A DNA stretch of 64,000 bases. It comes from Phoenix dactylifera (lineage: Eukaryota; Streptophyta; Magnoliopsida; Arecales; Arecaceae). Where the stretch lies: the NCBI RefSeq assembly GCF_009389715.1, contig NW_024067677.1, forward strand, positions 1,240,001-1,304,000, read 5' to 3'. Position 1 is the first letter of the stretch. Each line of letters begins with the position of its first letter. The position numbers and the translations under genes were made by a program. This document shows, in pieces, positions 38,301 through 49,872 of the stretch. The notes under the pieces were generated by a model, which did not search any database, was not told the DNA's origin, and worked only from the letters and a program-made list of their open reading frames with translations.

Positions 38301-40344
38301 ATAGCTAGTATGTACATGCATCACACCAAAGTCTAAGTCTCTAACACATGATCAAACACAAAAATCACATACAAAACAAATTTTACAACATAAAGAACAC
38401 AAGTTTTAAAGTACCAAATTTGATGAGAACATAGATTATATGCTAAGACTCAGGATTTTCCAAATTGATCACATCAAGTTGTAATATTGGACACATGATG
38501 TTCGACCACGTATTCTATTACTAAAATTAATGAGCAAAAAAGCATAATCACCTAGCTACTCCAAAATGAGCAATGTTGCATCTGGTTTTGCCCTAAAGCA
38601 ACTATATCAATTATCAAGAAAACAATAAGTAACAGATCCTTCAACTCTTAGAACTCATGAAGTCAAATGTGCATCAGTAAGTCAAATGCTTTAGAAATAA
38701 CAATATTGTTTTCAAAACAAAACTCACAACCCATTGAACACTCAACATACATTCTACATCTACATATTAGTGCATGCTACCACCACACTCTAGAACACCA
38801 AGATATTCCATCTATGGCAGTTGTTAAAGGTTTGATACTTGATTTCACCATGATTGGGTCCAAATAATATGCATAAACAAAACAAATCTTCTTATGCAAG
38901 GTTCGCTATACCAATACCGCCCCATATCGGGTGTACCATCCATACCGATACCTCGAATCGATACTCTATTAGGGAGGTATACCGAGTCTCGGTACACCAA
39001 ACGAAACCTCATACTGGGCATACCAACACTACACTAGTATAGTACTGATACAAGGTCCAGTACTGAGATTGCAACCTTGTTCTTATACATTGGCAAATCT
39101 ATAAACTACTTGACCCTTTCCATCATGCTACTAATCGACGTTCCAAAATGGATTTAGAAAATATAAATAGTAGAATGCTTTGACTAAATATAATGTTTTC
39201 AACTGTGTATTTAGGGCATACCAAAAATATTTTGTACTATCCAAATCATTGATTGCCAAATACCTGCAAAAGAAAGCCTAAGCCACTATAATCTCAGTAT
39301 CTTAACCTATTGGTGTCCATGTTGCACTACTTAACTGAATAATTCGAGCATCCAAATGGACCTCCCAAAAATGAGCATTCTTCAATTGGGAATAAGATCA
39401 TTTATAAAGATGAGGATTTTACAAGATAAATCATGCCTAATAGGAATTAAGAGTCTCATTTGGACGAGGACTGTAACCCAAAAAGCATCAAAATCCATCT
39501 ACAAGAAACAAGTCATACCCTCCTTTCATTCCTCCCTCTCTCTCTCTCTATCTATCTGCTAACTCTTGTTCACTTTTGTGTTTCCATAAAGCTTGATGTT
39601 TTGGTGTATGTATACCAATACATTGCATTAATTTGCAGTTACAGATCAAATCAACCTTATCCAAACCTGGACTAGGTAAATCCAGTTTCACTTGAGTCAA
39701 ACCCAAAAATAGGTAGCCTCCATCTAGTTCAAGTGAAATACAACGGGCTTAAGGCTTAAGGATAGGTGTGGTACAATCTAGGTTGAACCAGATCAGTTCA
39801 TCCAATATAACTGAACTCAAAAGATAATAAAGATCAGTTTGACTCATCGCAAGAAAAAAAAACAAAATGGAAGAAATAAAAGAATATTTACACAATGGGG
39901 GCAGGGTCCATTATGGGTTTATTGTGTTTAAATCTGATAACCAAAGTAGCATGAGATTCAGTATTAGAAGCAGATCTGGGTTTAGAAATTATGATCCATA
40001 AAAAAAAACTTGTATTGGGCCTTTAGGAAGCAAGGATACTTCAAATGGTAACTCCATGTTGGATACTTACCGAATATTAGTACTCATCAGATACTACTAG
40101 GATACATGCTCGATACCTCCAAGATTCAAGATGAAGACTATTTCTTTCCTTTCCTTGGGAATGTTAACCTTTTAACAATGATTGGCCATTTTCAAGTTTA
40201 TGATGTTTATTTTATAGTATGGAATATAATTTGGGTCTATGAATTTAAATGAAGAATGGACTTTGTGAAAGATAATGTTGTCATATATAAAGTATGTGTT
40301 TTGTAATTTTAATAGCTCACCATGCGTTATGGATGTTATGCAAC

Positions 40345-40418
<74 letters not shown>

Positions 40419-43400
40419 ATATTATCCATATATCTCCTGTTGTATCCTAGCCATAGGTATCCTACTTCCTTAAGATTTGTCTACTATCCATACCATGTTG
40501 TATTCTTATCTTGTATCTGCATCGATGCTCTATAGATAGATCTACAATGGTCTTTCTTCCTCTTCCTTAAAAAGTCTACAATAGAGGAGCCAAGAGGGGT
40601 TCAATAGCCATGTGCATGCACGCTACAATAAAAATGAATGCCTATTTTATGTGTTATCTTGAGCTCAAGGCAAAGCATCATGTGGCAAATCCAAGCATTG
40701 CTTTCTCTAAAAGACAATTATTGAAAGAGACAAGGCACAACACCCTAAATTTCATAGCCTGTTAGGCTCCACCCTCACATGAGCAAAACAACCCAACATG
40801 GCCCTGCATCTGTACCAATTGACTTTATGTAGTATCTAGTTACATGACAAGCCAATATAATCATGAAGCTTCCAATGATTCCATGGCAATCCTGCATGCT
40901 CCATGATAGAGAACAAAAAGGCATGACATCATTTCTTCCTGCATGTTTGCTCCTATTTGCTTCTATACCGGACACAAAATCAATGCCCCAATTTTCATAC
41001 ATGGAATGGATTCTTATAAAGACTAGATTTGTTTGAATTTATATAAGTAACAGCAAATATAAATGTAATATCATGAAATTAGAACTAAAGTTACATCCCT
41101 TGAATACAATTTTCAGAAAATTATGCTACTCTTCAAATAAAGAATCCAGATAAGTGAAAAAATGCTGCTCAGGAAAAGAAAAATGCAAATGAAAGAAACT
41201 ATCATTGCATGGCAGCATCAGTCTATTTTTAAGCTTAAGAATGTATTCTAATTTGGCTTGGCTTATATTTGAGCCTCAAAAATGAAGTTTAGAAGCTAGG
41301 GGCAGAGAAGAGGGAACAAGATTTATTGGAGGCCATGTGTTCCATTTAGTTCAAAATGGTGCTAGGAACAGAAATGGAAGAGTGAGACAGCACAGGCCTC
41401 TAAGAGATCCAACTCCATGATTTATTAATGGGTTGTTCAGAAAGATGGAAGCAACCCCTAATTGCAGGCAACCCTTCATAAATTGGATAAGGCTTGTCTA
41501 CTAAAGAATAAAATGTTTTGTAAGTACAATCAAAAACTTTAATAACTCAAGATAATGTTCATGAGGAGAATTAAGGCTACAGAAAAGGACCCAACAAGAG
41601 AAAGCTGTGGATAGCATCAATCACATTTCTTATACATAAATTGTCCATATTCTAGCTTTCTAATCAACTAGTAAGCTGAAGTCCAGAACATCATAGTTAA
41701 TGTCCTGATTTAAACTTCTCCATAAATAATTCTTTCAGGGAAAAATGGTATAACAGTTTTTAAAGAAGATTGTTGACAGCACTGAAAGCGGGGGGCAGTA
41801 AAAGTAATAAAGGAGGTATCTTACCAGTCACAAAAAGCCTTTTGGTTTTCACATCAGGTATCTTATTGGTTCCTGATGAATCAACCAGTCCCTCTGATTT
41901 TTCATCACCTGCATCATTATTACTATGTCTCTTATCCAGGCAGTTTATATATGCATGTGTGGAAAAAAATATATATGTGATGTGTGAAGTTAAATGTATA
42001 TTTAAGTCTGGTTCTTGCAATTATCACAATATGTAATTACTGTCATGATTCATTCACCTGAAAATTAAACATGCTATACTACAATGGAAACTCGGACAAT
42101 GGTCATAAGTATGGTACGCCGTAACATACCGAACTGGATGGTACAAAACATACAATACCGTACCAGTTCCATACCGATATACAATACAAGAGGCGTACCA
42201 ATAAGGTATGCTAAACCTGCTTCCGTACCATACATACCGACACAGTGATAGGGTAGCACTGGTACGGAGCCTGGTATCAAAATGGCGTACCTTGGTCATA
42301 AGTATCTTAACATCTAAAATATTCTAAATATTGTAAGACAGTAACTAAAAGACAAGAACCTTTTTTTCTCTTTTAGACGCAACTGTGATCATCATTCAAA
42401 ATCAAAGAGAAGAAAAATATACTACAGTGCTCTAGTAAATTATGCACAACCCAATAGCAAGAGACAGAAATTTATGAAACTAGAGAAAGAAGCATGAAGC
42501 CCTTCCATGAATTTTTTGTTTCTAATCTGTATAAAGAGAGCTAAATAATTTCCTGTAGAGAAACAAATATTGGACCTAGTCATCCTCCAGACTCCATGAC
42601 TAACAATTTGCAGAGTGGTCATTCAACATTTCTTAGCATGTCTTAGAGAGAGAGAGGGCAACCTAACAAAAAACCATGCCATCCAAACAATCATCAACAA
42701 GAAAGTTGATCTCCACAAAAATAACACCGCCAAATAGGCCAAGAGGATTCATGGAGCAAAAAACACTGCTAACTCCCTCCAATAACTTCTTAACACACAT
42801 GATCCACCTAAGATGGTCGTCCTGAAGTAAATTTTAGAGTTTATGTGCAAAATCTTCAGATTTCAAACACCATATGCCAAAAGTATCCCCTCTGCATGAC
42901 CAAAAAGAGTAGTAAGAGGAGCTAACTATGTTCGTGTCCCATTGCCAAGATCTAGCACAAAGCATATTTCTATCTAGCACAACCGTGTAAAGCAATGAAA
43001 GTGGTAGTGAACTTCCCATCCATCATGTAATGACCTCGGACCTCGCCCAAAATTGCTAGCTAGACTTAGTATTTAGGGTCGTTAACCCCGCTTAAATACC
43101 CAAGAACTCCCCACGTGCGCACCCAATGTAGGACAAATCACACGCCCGCACAAGTCCTTGCACTCTCCCCCTACTTAAGTCTTGGCATCCCCTCCAGGTA
43201 AGGGTCCTGTCAAAAACAAAATCACGACAGTTCACGATCAAGCCTACGAGGGCTAGTGCTATAGTGTCCCCTAGGTACGCATGGGTCGTGGGTTAGGTTG
43301 GCTCTCTTACGTTTATCCCAAGATCTCATCAAAAAGGCTAGATACTACTTGGGGTCTTTGGCCCTACTTAAATACCCAAGAACTCCCTAATCCACGACCC

Positions 43401-46400
43401 ATGTGGGACAAAACAACCACATGTGTCCGCACAAGAAAAAGTCTTATAAATTAGTTTCCAAAGTACATCACCTAAAATGAAGATTAAAAGCACTTAGAGC
43501 TTCCACAAGCTTATTTTAGATTTTCGCATGCACTTATAACATGTATTTCTCTAGTTGTTAAGTTGGTTTGCTACAATCTACTCCCTCAATAAGTATATTG
43601 TATAACTGAGAAAATGCTTCTCCAAAGTTTCATCTATAGTCCCAAATGGCTTCTTTTGAAATTCTTTTTCCAAGTAAGGAAGGGGGTTACCCCTACCTGG
43701 GGACTCGGGTGTAGGTGAGAGTCGAACTAGGTCATAAGGTACCAAAACCCAATAACTTCACCAATTGGGCTAGTTGGCACCCTCTTCATTCGAAAAATTA
43801 TGACATCACAACTAGGGGTCACAATATTTAACCATTTTGACCTGTTTAACTTTTTCCAACCTGTTGTAGGTCAAGTTTGACTACTTGTTTACTAAAATAG
43901 TCAAGTTCGAGTCTGGATTTTTGACCTATAGGTTGAGTTTGCGTTGATAGATTTTTGATCTATCATGTATCCGACCCAACCCTTATCTAATCTGACCCAA
44001 CCCAGTTCCCCTCTAATCACAACACATTAGTAAGAATTAAGAGAAATCATCATGTTTCAACATTTTATTCTTTTGGATCTACAATCTAGATTGATACTTA
44101 ACATAAATCAAGTCACCCTTAATCTAAACCAATCATAATCAATAATATATGGTGAACTAGGAACAATCTTTTGGTTAGCCTTTATGGGTGGGGTTCTAGG
44201 TCGTTATAATTGGTATTAAGGCCAACCCAGCACATGGTCCATGTATGGCTAGGAGAGCAGCATAAGCCCTTCTAGGGCCGACCATGACTAGGTCATAGTA
44301 TTTCTGTTTTTCAATTGGACCTTTCTCTGGTAACGACACCAAGGCTTAAACCGAGGGAGTGTGTGAGGACCTGCATGAGCATGTGTCTAGTCTCACCTTG
44401 AGTGTGTGCTAGGGAGATCTTAGGTATTTAAGTAGCACCATGAACCACAAAAGAAATTTAGCTGGACTTTTTGGGTGAGATCCTGGGTACATTTCCAACC
44501 AAACCTTTTGATTTAGCAATATTTTGATATAATAAATTTATGAGATCTCAAGATTTGATAAATACATTAGCTTGTAGAATTGTTATCTTCATCCAACACC
44601 AAAAATCTATGTTTTGAACTGAAGTTGGGAAATCAATTTTTCAAAAATGAAAATTTTGAGTTTTTAAGTATTTTTATTGAGGGTGCTTCCTTATTTACAT
44701 TTAATGTCTTAAGTAAATGAAAATAGAAACAAAAATAAAAGGGATGAAGAGGGTATGCAAATGAGCCCATGTAAATATTATAAGTCTTTTTACCTACTCG
44801 TATGTCTATTCCTGGCATAGCATTCCTACATGACCTATTGACCAACCCACACTGACAACCCACCTACTCCATCACTTAGGAAGTACCAACCTCCTCAATC
44901 AACCAAATTAAGTAAATGAACCAATCTTGCGGACCCCATTAGTGTAAAGCACCCCTCCTTGCCTATGAATAAGGGCAAGGGGGGCATCCAAAGGGAAAGG
45001 TTGCACAAGCCATTGAAGGAGGAGGAAATGGCTGAGAAGAAGATGGTGATGATGAAAAAAGGAATTTGGATAAGGAGATATGCAGTTCCTTTTGCATCAT
45101 AAGGTAAGTGACTCTTCTTCATATTTTAGAATTTAAGATTTTGGTGGTTTTAAGTTCCATAAATTGAATTTTGAGTTATGCATGGTTTGAAATATTAAAC
45201 ACACAGTCATTTTCAAAATATGTGATCTCCTTTGTAAGTAACTTCCTTCATAACTTTCAATTTAAGGCATGTTTAGTGTTTTTAATTCATGTGGTTTGTG
45301 TTGTTTTCATTTACTAAACCATGTCGTGTTTTCCAAGATCTATGAGTTTCCTCCTAAGCAACCACTCTGCAGTTTTTGAAAAAATTTTGCTCTGTCTTTT
45401 TAAAAGCCCTTGTCATCTTCAGCAAAAAAACAGTAAAAAAAAAACCCTTGTCACCTTATAAATAGTCATTTTGAAACTTAAATATTGTTTCAAGACCATA
45501 AAACATAATTTTCTAAATTCTCTTTTGAGTGTCTTCTAACCTAATAGTCAATTTCAAATTTATGAAATAAAATCTCAGCATCATTTTCCAAAACTAGGGT
45601 TTCTAAATTTTCAAACTCTAAAATTGTTTGCAACTTTAAAATTGTTTTGTACTTTGGATCTATTAATCATTGCAAAGATTTTTGAGCATTATTATTTGAA
45701 AAGTTTGCTACCATGGTTGATTGAATTTATTTTAATTTTGATACAGATATTCCAAAAGTATATGATAATTTGAATATTTTCGAAAACAATTTATGAACCC
45801 TTTCAGATCTGAAGGTATTGTCAAAACAAAAGGTATCGGTGGACCACTAAAAAAGATGTACATGCAGCCTCATTCAAATTATTAATGAGGATTTCTTCAG
45901 ATCTTTGATTATATGGCATATGTGGCCTCATTTGAATTAATGACGAAGATATGTAGACCTCTAGTCAAGTGGTAGATGTGGACCTCTAGGATTTTATTTG
46001 GTCTCACTTGCGTTAGCAACGACTTATATGGCCTCAAGGTATAAATGGAATTTTGTAAAAGAATATGAAACTAAGTGGAATATAAGAGCTTTTGAAATAT
46101 AAATTGTGCTTTAGCCATTTGATTTCAAATAAGTAATCAACTTATCATTTTGTCAAAATTATTTAGACTCTTTTCTAAACTAAAGTTTGAACTTTTATAA
46201 CATCTCATTACTTAGCATAATCTTTGCTTTGGAATTGAATAATAAAACAATTCCAATCGTTGTTCCTAGCCACTGGATTGGGGCTGCTCTAAGGGCTGTT
46301 ATTGTTGTTGGAATTTCACTAAAAGAGACTTGAAATGGGATGGTTTTCAGAGAGATAAAAAGGAAAAGGAGAGATTTCGAGAAAGGGGCAAGCTCATGTT

Positions 46401-49400
46401 CTAGGGTTCTCTTGGAGCATTAGGGAGTCTACTCAAGAAGGAGGTGTTCTCATCCCTGAGTGCTGATCTTGGACCTTGGTTTCCATTGTTAGAATGCCAC
46501 AAGAAGCTTGCATTCACTCTCATGTTCAGATATGCAGTAAAGCCCTTGTTTCTTTGTAATTTCTCTGTATAGTGAGAGAAACTACTTTGCATTGTTCTCC
46601 CATGGATGCATGCCTTAAATTTGGCCAAACCACATAAGTCCTGGTGTCTATTTGTATTTGATCATCTCTCTTGTGGTGTGGTTAATTTCTATTATGATTT
46701 CATATCCTTGTAGTACTGCTCATCCATGACACTTAAATATTTTAGGTTTGTGTAGGACAACATGTCCACAAAGTATTTGTAGAAAGACCTCTAACAACTT
46801 GTTGGTGTTATACCTTGTCTTTGTGCATGAACCCTAGACTTTTTTCATGGTAGACCATAGTAGGATCCACCCTCACTACAGGTCAATGAAATGGTGCAAC
46901 ATGTATCACCACTATAATCAATGGTAGCAAGATTAGAGACTTGTTATCATTTAGTCATGAGCCCACCCCAATTTCACTAGAGTTCATGCTATTATCCCAT
47001 AAGTCTACCTTGGAGAAAGGAAACATATGCCTAGAAATTTCCTCCAAATTTATTCGGACCACTGTTTTGTATAGAGTGTTGAAATAAGAAGGAAGCAGCA
47101 TTACAACCTTCCCATCTCCATAAGTTTTAGAAGGTTAAAATGCATTCATTCATACAGGTAACTATAACTGCTAAGTGGCCAACCCATCATAAGCTCTGCA
47201 TTTTAATAAACTATCAATTTTCATATTATGATCAGAAATTGCAAACTTTTGTTTTCTTCTGCAAAGTTTTTATTCTAATTTTGAGTAGCTTTTTACCAAT
47301 TGACTTTCCTACAGCTTTGAAAAATTATGTTTCTTTTTTGAATACAAGAAGTATAACCCGTTGAAGAATTATAACATTCGAGAGATCGTATAGAATATTG
47401 CAAAATTTTGTTCTATCAATACAACTAAATATGTCATCCGAATATAGTTTTGCTTCTTTGTGCACTAAGCTATTTTGATATCTCTATCAAAATAACAGAA
47501 GGTCCCTGTTACATTAACAATGAGACTGCACGTGTCCAAATGTTCTGTTACTTTATAGTACTTATCATCTTAAATAATTTCTTAATTTCTTTAATGATCC
47601 CACCTTGTGCACAAATAAACATAAAGCTTTTTTAAAAGGGTAGCTAAGACCCTTAAGGATTCACAGAGTTCCAAAAAAAGTCATAACACCATTTCCAAGG
47701 ACTTGACCAGAGACATCTGTAGATAGAGTGTCATGCCTTGGTGAGCATAAACACAGGCATGATACCATGCAAGTCTTATGTGCATTTAATGGATCATTCA
47801 TGAATCTACATTCTACAATAAAGGTCGCATGTAGCTTAACATATACTAGCAGATGGGCAGCAAAATGCATGAAAGTATTAGATTAAACATCAAAAATAAA
47901 AGAGAAAAACAATTACTGGTACTGCACATGTAAATAAGACATAATCCAACTGTGAATATGACTAACCTCTGTAATCTTTGTTATCTGACCCAATATTCTT
48001 ATCAGGCCGCACAGCTAGAACCCCTGGAACATCTGCAACGCAAAAATTCCCCTTAGACTGCAAAAATGAAGGGACATCTAAATGTATGCTTGTGCATATA
48101 CTCACTAGCTAGTCCCCGTGCACATTCCTCATCAATTTGGCAACAAAATCCAAAATCCTTCTCCCAAGAGATATCATAAATGGAAACTTGTGCATCCTTC
48201 TCACTGCAAAAATTTGCTAATGAACCTTCAAACAAAAGGTAAAGGGAAGAGAAGTAAAAGCCAGAAATGACATACAAGAGCACTACTTACTTCCCCAAAA
48301 CCTTGGTTAGGGTCTGAGCATAATAGTCCACCATCTGTGCCTTTGTTACAATTTCAATCCCAGGCTTCTCCATTTGAACTAGCCAGTACTCATTATTTTG
48401 CGCTGATGGAGAAAACTTAGAACATCGGCCATCAGCTCCAAGTTGGTCAGTTAATGAGATGTTCGGATAGCTATAATCCTTCTTTCTAGCTATTTCATCC
48501 CTATCAGGCCTCACAGATAATACCCTTGGCACTCCTACAACAAAAGAGGGTGACACTCATCAGATAATTACTGCGACGAGAAATTAGTCATAACTTAAAG
48601 TTATTATTTTGACAGTTCCAAGATTTTGGGTAGTATCTGAACCATCAAGCAGAAAACACAATGTGCTTGGAGTCCAAATTGTGCTATTTCCAAATTTCAA
48701 TAAATCTTACATCATCATTATGAACTATGAGCAAATCTGGTAGTCAGTTATTTCCCAAACTTTGCCATCGAGAAGTTCCTATATCATCTGCATCCTAAAT
48801 TTACTGGTGTTTGAGGAAATTGGCATGGCGGAAAGCCTTAAATAGGGAATTAGTCTAATGTAGAGATGTCAAGCCAAATTCTTGTTTTGAAGGATCAAGT
48901 AAGACAGAGCAATATAGCTTCAACATTTTCTGAGGAAGTATAGTATAGCTTTAAAATTTTATCACCAACAGACCATTGTAAGTGAAGCAAACTAAGAACT
49001 CAGATTATTCTTTTCTGGACAATTGAGTCTTGAAGGCTAGATAGAAAAGCGGACGAGCCTACTCTAAGCACAATGCCCTACTAAATTCAAAGATCCTAGA
49101 ACAACTTAGTAACACGAGAAGAACGGTACCAATATTTTGGGCTAACTTCAATCTGCAATACAAGAACCACGATTGGAAAGTCCATAAGGGAGATAGAGAC
49201 AGCTTTCTACAGTGAAAACAATTTGTCAAAACTGTAAGGAGTACAGTTCATTCGTTGCTTACCGCATCCTCTCACTCATTAGTGAAGGGACATATCAAGT
49301 GGTGTTATCAAGGAAGGAAAACAAATGAAACTCACTGGTGAGCTCCCGAGCCAACCCCTCATCAATGTCACAGCAGAAGCCAAACTGGTTCTGCCATGAA

Positions 49401-49872
49401 AAGTCATAGATGCACATCTGAGCCTCCTTCTCACTGCTTAAAATACCAAAAGATAAACAGATTTAACAAGAAAATCGAAAATATTTTTAAGAATAAGGAA
49501 GATGACGGAAGAAGAAGTAAAATGTAATCCTTGCCTGCCTAAAACCGTAGCTAGGGTTTCCACGTAGTAGTCAATAACCTCGGATTTCGAGGGAGCGGCG
49601 TTCGGAGGCTTCTCCATCACCACCACCCACCGAGTACATGGAGAGGTCGGGGGAGGAGAAGGCGACAACGTCGCGGCCGTCAACGACGAAAGCGGCGGCG
49701 GCAGCGGCGAGGATGAGGCCCGGGGAGAGACGGCCGTGCGACGCTTCGTTGCGAGGCGAGGGAAGAGGCTGGTAGCCTTGGCGGAGGAGAGAAGAGGGTA
49801 CGCCGGGCGGTGGGCGAGAGAAGGAGTAACGGGGAGGAGCCCAGCGGTCGGGAGGAGGGCAAGGGGCTCCAT
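33221..49872 (-). CDS. ORRM1: Organelle RRM domain-containing protein 1 (ORRM1), plastid RNA-editing factor
   Basis: In Arabidopsis, ORRM1 is needed for C-to-U editing of many plastid transcripts and binds PPR editing factors. Nine minus-strand exons join in frame to 402 aa (Arabidopsis about 374): 49535-49872, 49336-49433, 48291-48534, 48106-48203, 47967-48032, 41825-41908, 33590-33658, 33408-33514, 33221-33325. Residues 1-75 are Ser/Pro/Arg-rich like a plastid transit peptide. Two MORF/RIP-like boxes follow, about 81-168 ([18 protein letters not shown]) and 194-282 ([19 protein letters not shown]). The RRM is about 304-384, with RNP2 LFVTGL (306-311) and RNP1 KGYAFIEY (345-352). Intron 1 uses a GC donor; the others are GT-AG. 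Introns 5 (6.1 kb) and 6 (8.2 kb) are swollen by MITEs. The start is the first in-frame ATG. Confidence 0.95.
34438..34770. repeat. Degenerate (CCA/CAT)n trinucleotide tract
   Basis: About 330 bp dominated by CACCAC, CATCAT and GCCACC trinucleotides in three reading frames, on the plus strand of ORRM1 intron 6. Confidence 0.85.
35269..35322. repeat. (TG)n(TA)n compound microsatellite
   Basis: GTGTGTGTGTGTGTGTGT passes through TCTA into a TA run of about 34 bp. Confidence 0.95.
36147..36322. mobile_element. Mutator-like MITE, GGTAC-rich family, copy 1
   Basis: It begins AAGGTTTGTTGTACTGG and ends GAGATAGCAATCTTTG, so the ends are weakly inverted. The interior is built of GGTACCG, CATACCG and ACCGGTA words shared with the four elements that follow. 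Flanks ACCTCAACT and ATCTCATCT agree at 7 of 9 positions, consistent with an aged 9 bp target duplication. Confidence 0.6.
37011..37588. mobile_element. Mutator-like MITE with GC-rich core, 578 bp
   Basis: It begins AAGGTATGCTGAACCG and ends GGTCCGGCGGACCTTG, and is flanked by a perfect 9 bp duplication CTATGCATC (37002-37010 and 37589-37597). The outer parts share ACCGGTAC/GGTTCAGTAC words with the neighbouring short elements. The core is strongly GC-rich, with CGCGCGGACGC motifs and two hairpins built on CCACAGAGTGGCA (37164-37194 and about 37397-37428). The frames called in this region on both strands are compositional and lack domains. Confidence 0.85.
37953..38138. mobile_element. Mutator-like MITE, GGTAC-rich family, copy 3
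   Basis: It starts AAGGTACGCCATCTCGGTAC and carries CGGTATGCCCAG and GTTCAGCATACC. The right end is degraded (GGTATAGCATATCGTG). The flanks TCCATAAGT and TCCATAAGA agree at 8 of 9 bases, fitting a Mutator-type target duplication. Confidence 0.75.
38898..39078. mobile_element. Mutator-like MITE, GGTAC-rich family, copy 4
   Basis: It starts AAGGTTCGCTATACCAATAC and ends CTGAGATTGCAACCTT, giving AAGGTT inverted ends. Flanks CTTCTTATGC and GTTCTTATAC agree at 8 of 10 positions. The 181 bp length matches the other short copies. Confidence 0.78.
39089..41824. other. ORRM1 intron 6, remaining part
   Basis: AT-rich intron with a CT-rich run at 39530-39556 and a (TA)n/(TATG)n microsatellite at about 40345-40422. 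No gene is seen. Small frames such as 40172-40429 are microsatellite translations. Confidence 0.55.
40345..40422. repeat. (TA)n(TATG)n microsatellite
   Basis: ATATACATATATA passes into a TA run and then TATGTATGTATG repeats. Confidence 0.95.
42111..42293. mobile_element. Mutator-like MITE, GGTAC-rich family, copy 5 (in ORRM1 intron 5)
   Basis: The ends are ATGGTACGCC on the left and GGCGTACCTT on the right, nearly perfect inverted repeats. The flanking duplication GGTCATAAGT is perfect over 10 bp (42101-42110 and 42294-42303). The interior carries CCGTACCAGTTCCATACCG and GGTATGCTAAACCTG like its relatives. This is the best-preserved short member of the family here. Confidence 0.9.
42304..43640. 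other. ORRM1 intron 5 with an LTR-like fragment at about 43026-43440
   Basis: Within 43026-43440 the text GACCTCG..CTTAAATACCCAAGAACTCC occurs twice (near 43070-43110 and 43350-43390), each followed by a CATGTGGGAC/CAATGTAGGAC word and a GTCCGCACAAG/CCCGCACAAG word. Related wording recurs near 44360-44500 on the other strand. This looks like degraded LTR material, but no clean TG..CA ends or target duplication were found. Confidence 0.35.
43645..43788 (-). mobile_element. Possible tRNA-derived SINE relic
   Basis: On the minus strand GGGTGCCAACTAGCCCAATTGG (given here as overlapping short words GGGTGCC and TAGCCCAATTGG) is followed by a B-box-like TAGTTCGACTC (about 43718-43730). An unrelated tail containing GGTAGGGGTAACC comes next. 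The A-box to B-box spacing is tRNA-like, but the acceptor stem is missing, so it is not a functional tRNA gene. Confidence 0.45.
43813..44015. mobile_element. hAT-like MITE, 203 bp, in ORRM1 intron 5
   Basis: The left end is TAGGGGTCACAATATTT, and the right end read inverted starts TAGAGGGGAAC. It is flanked by a perfect 8 bp duplication ATCACAAC (43805-43812 and 44016-44023), the hAT signature. The interior contains GACCCAACCC and GGTTGAGTTTG words and no coding sequence. Confidence 0.85.
44024..47966. other. ORRM1 intron 5, remaining part
   Basis: AT-rich intron sequence. Around 44340-44510 it resembles LTR-type text. At 45840-46030 short words on the pattern of GTGGCCTCA..GAATTA recur. 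No intact gene or element could be bounded. Confidence 0.45.
49434..49534 (-). other. ORRM1 intron 1, non-canonical GC-AG intron
   Basis: On the transcript strand the donor reads TTAGGCAG|GCAAGG and the acceptor TTTTAAGCAG|TGAGAAGG. Using GC as donor joins TTA-GGC-AG to T-GAG and gives VLGSEKEAQ, the expected continuation of the first MORF-like box (compare VLGNEKDAQ at the same place in the second box). No GT donor near the exon end preserves this. The +3 to +5 bases AAG fit the strong consensus typical of GC donors. Confidence 0.85.
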
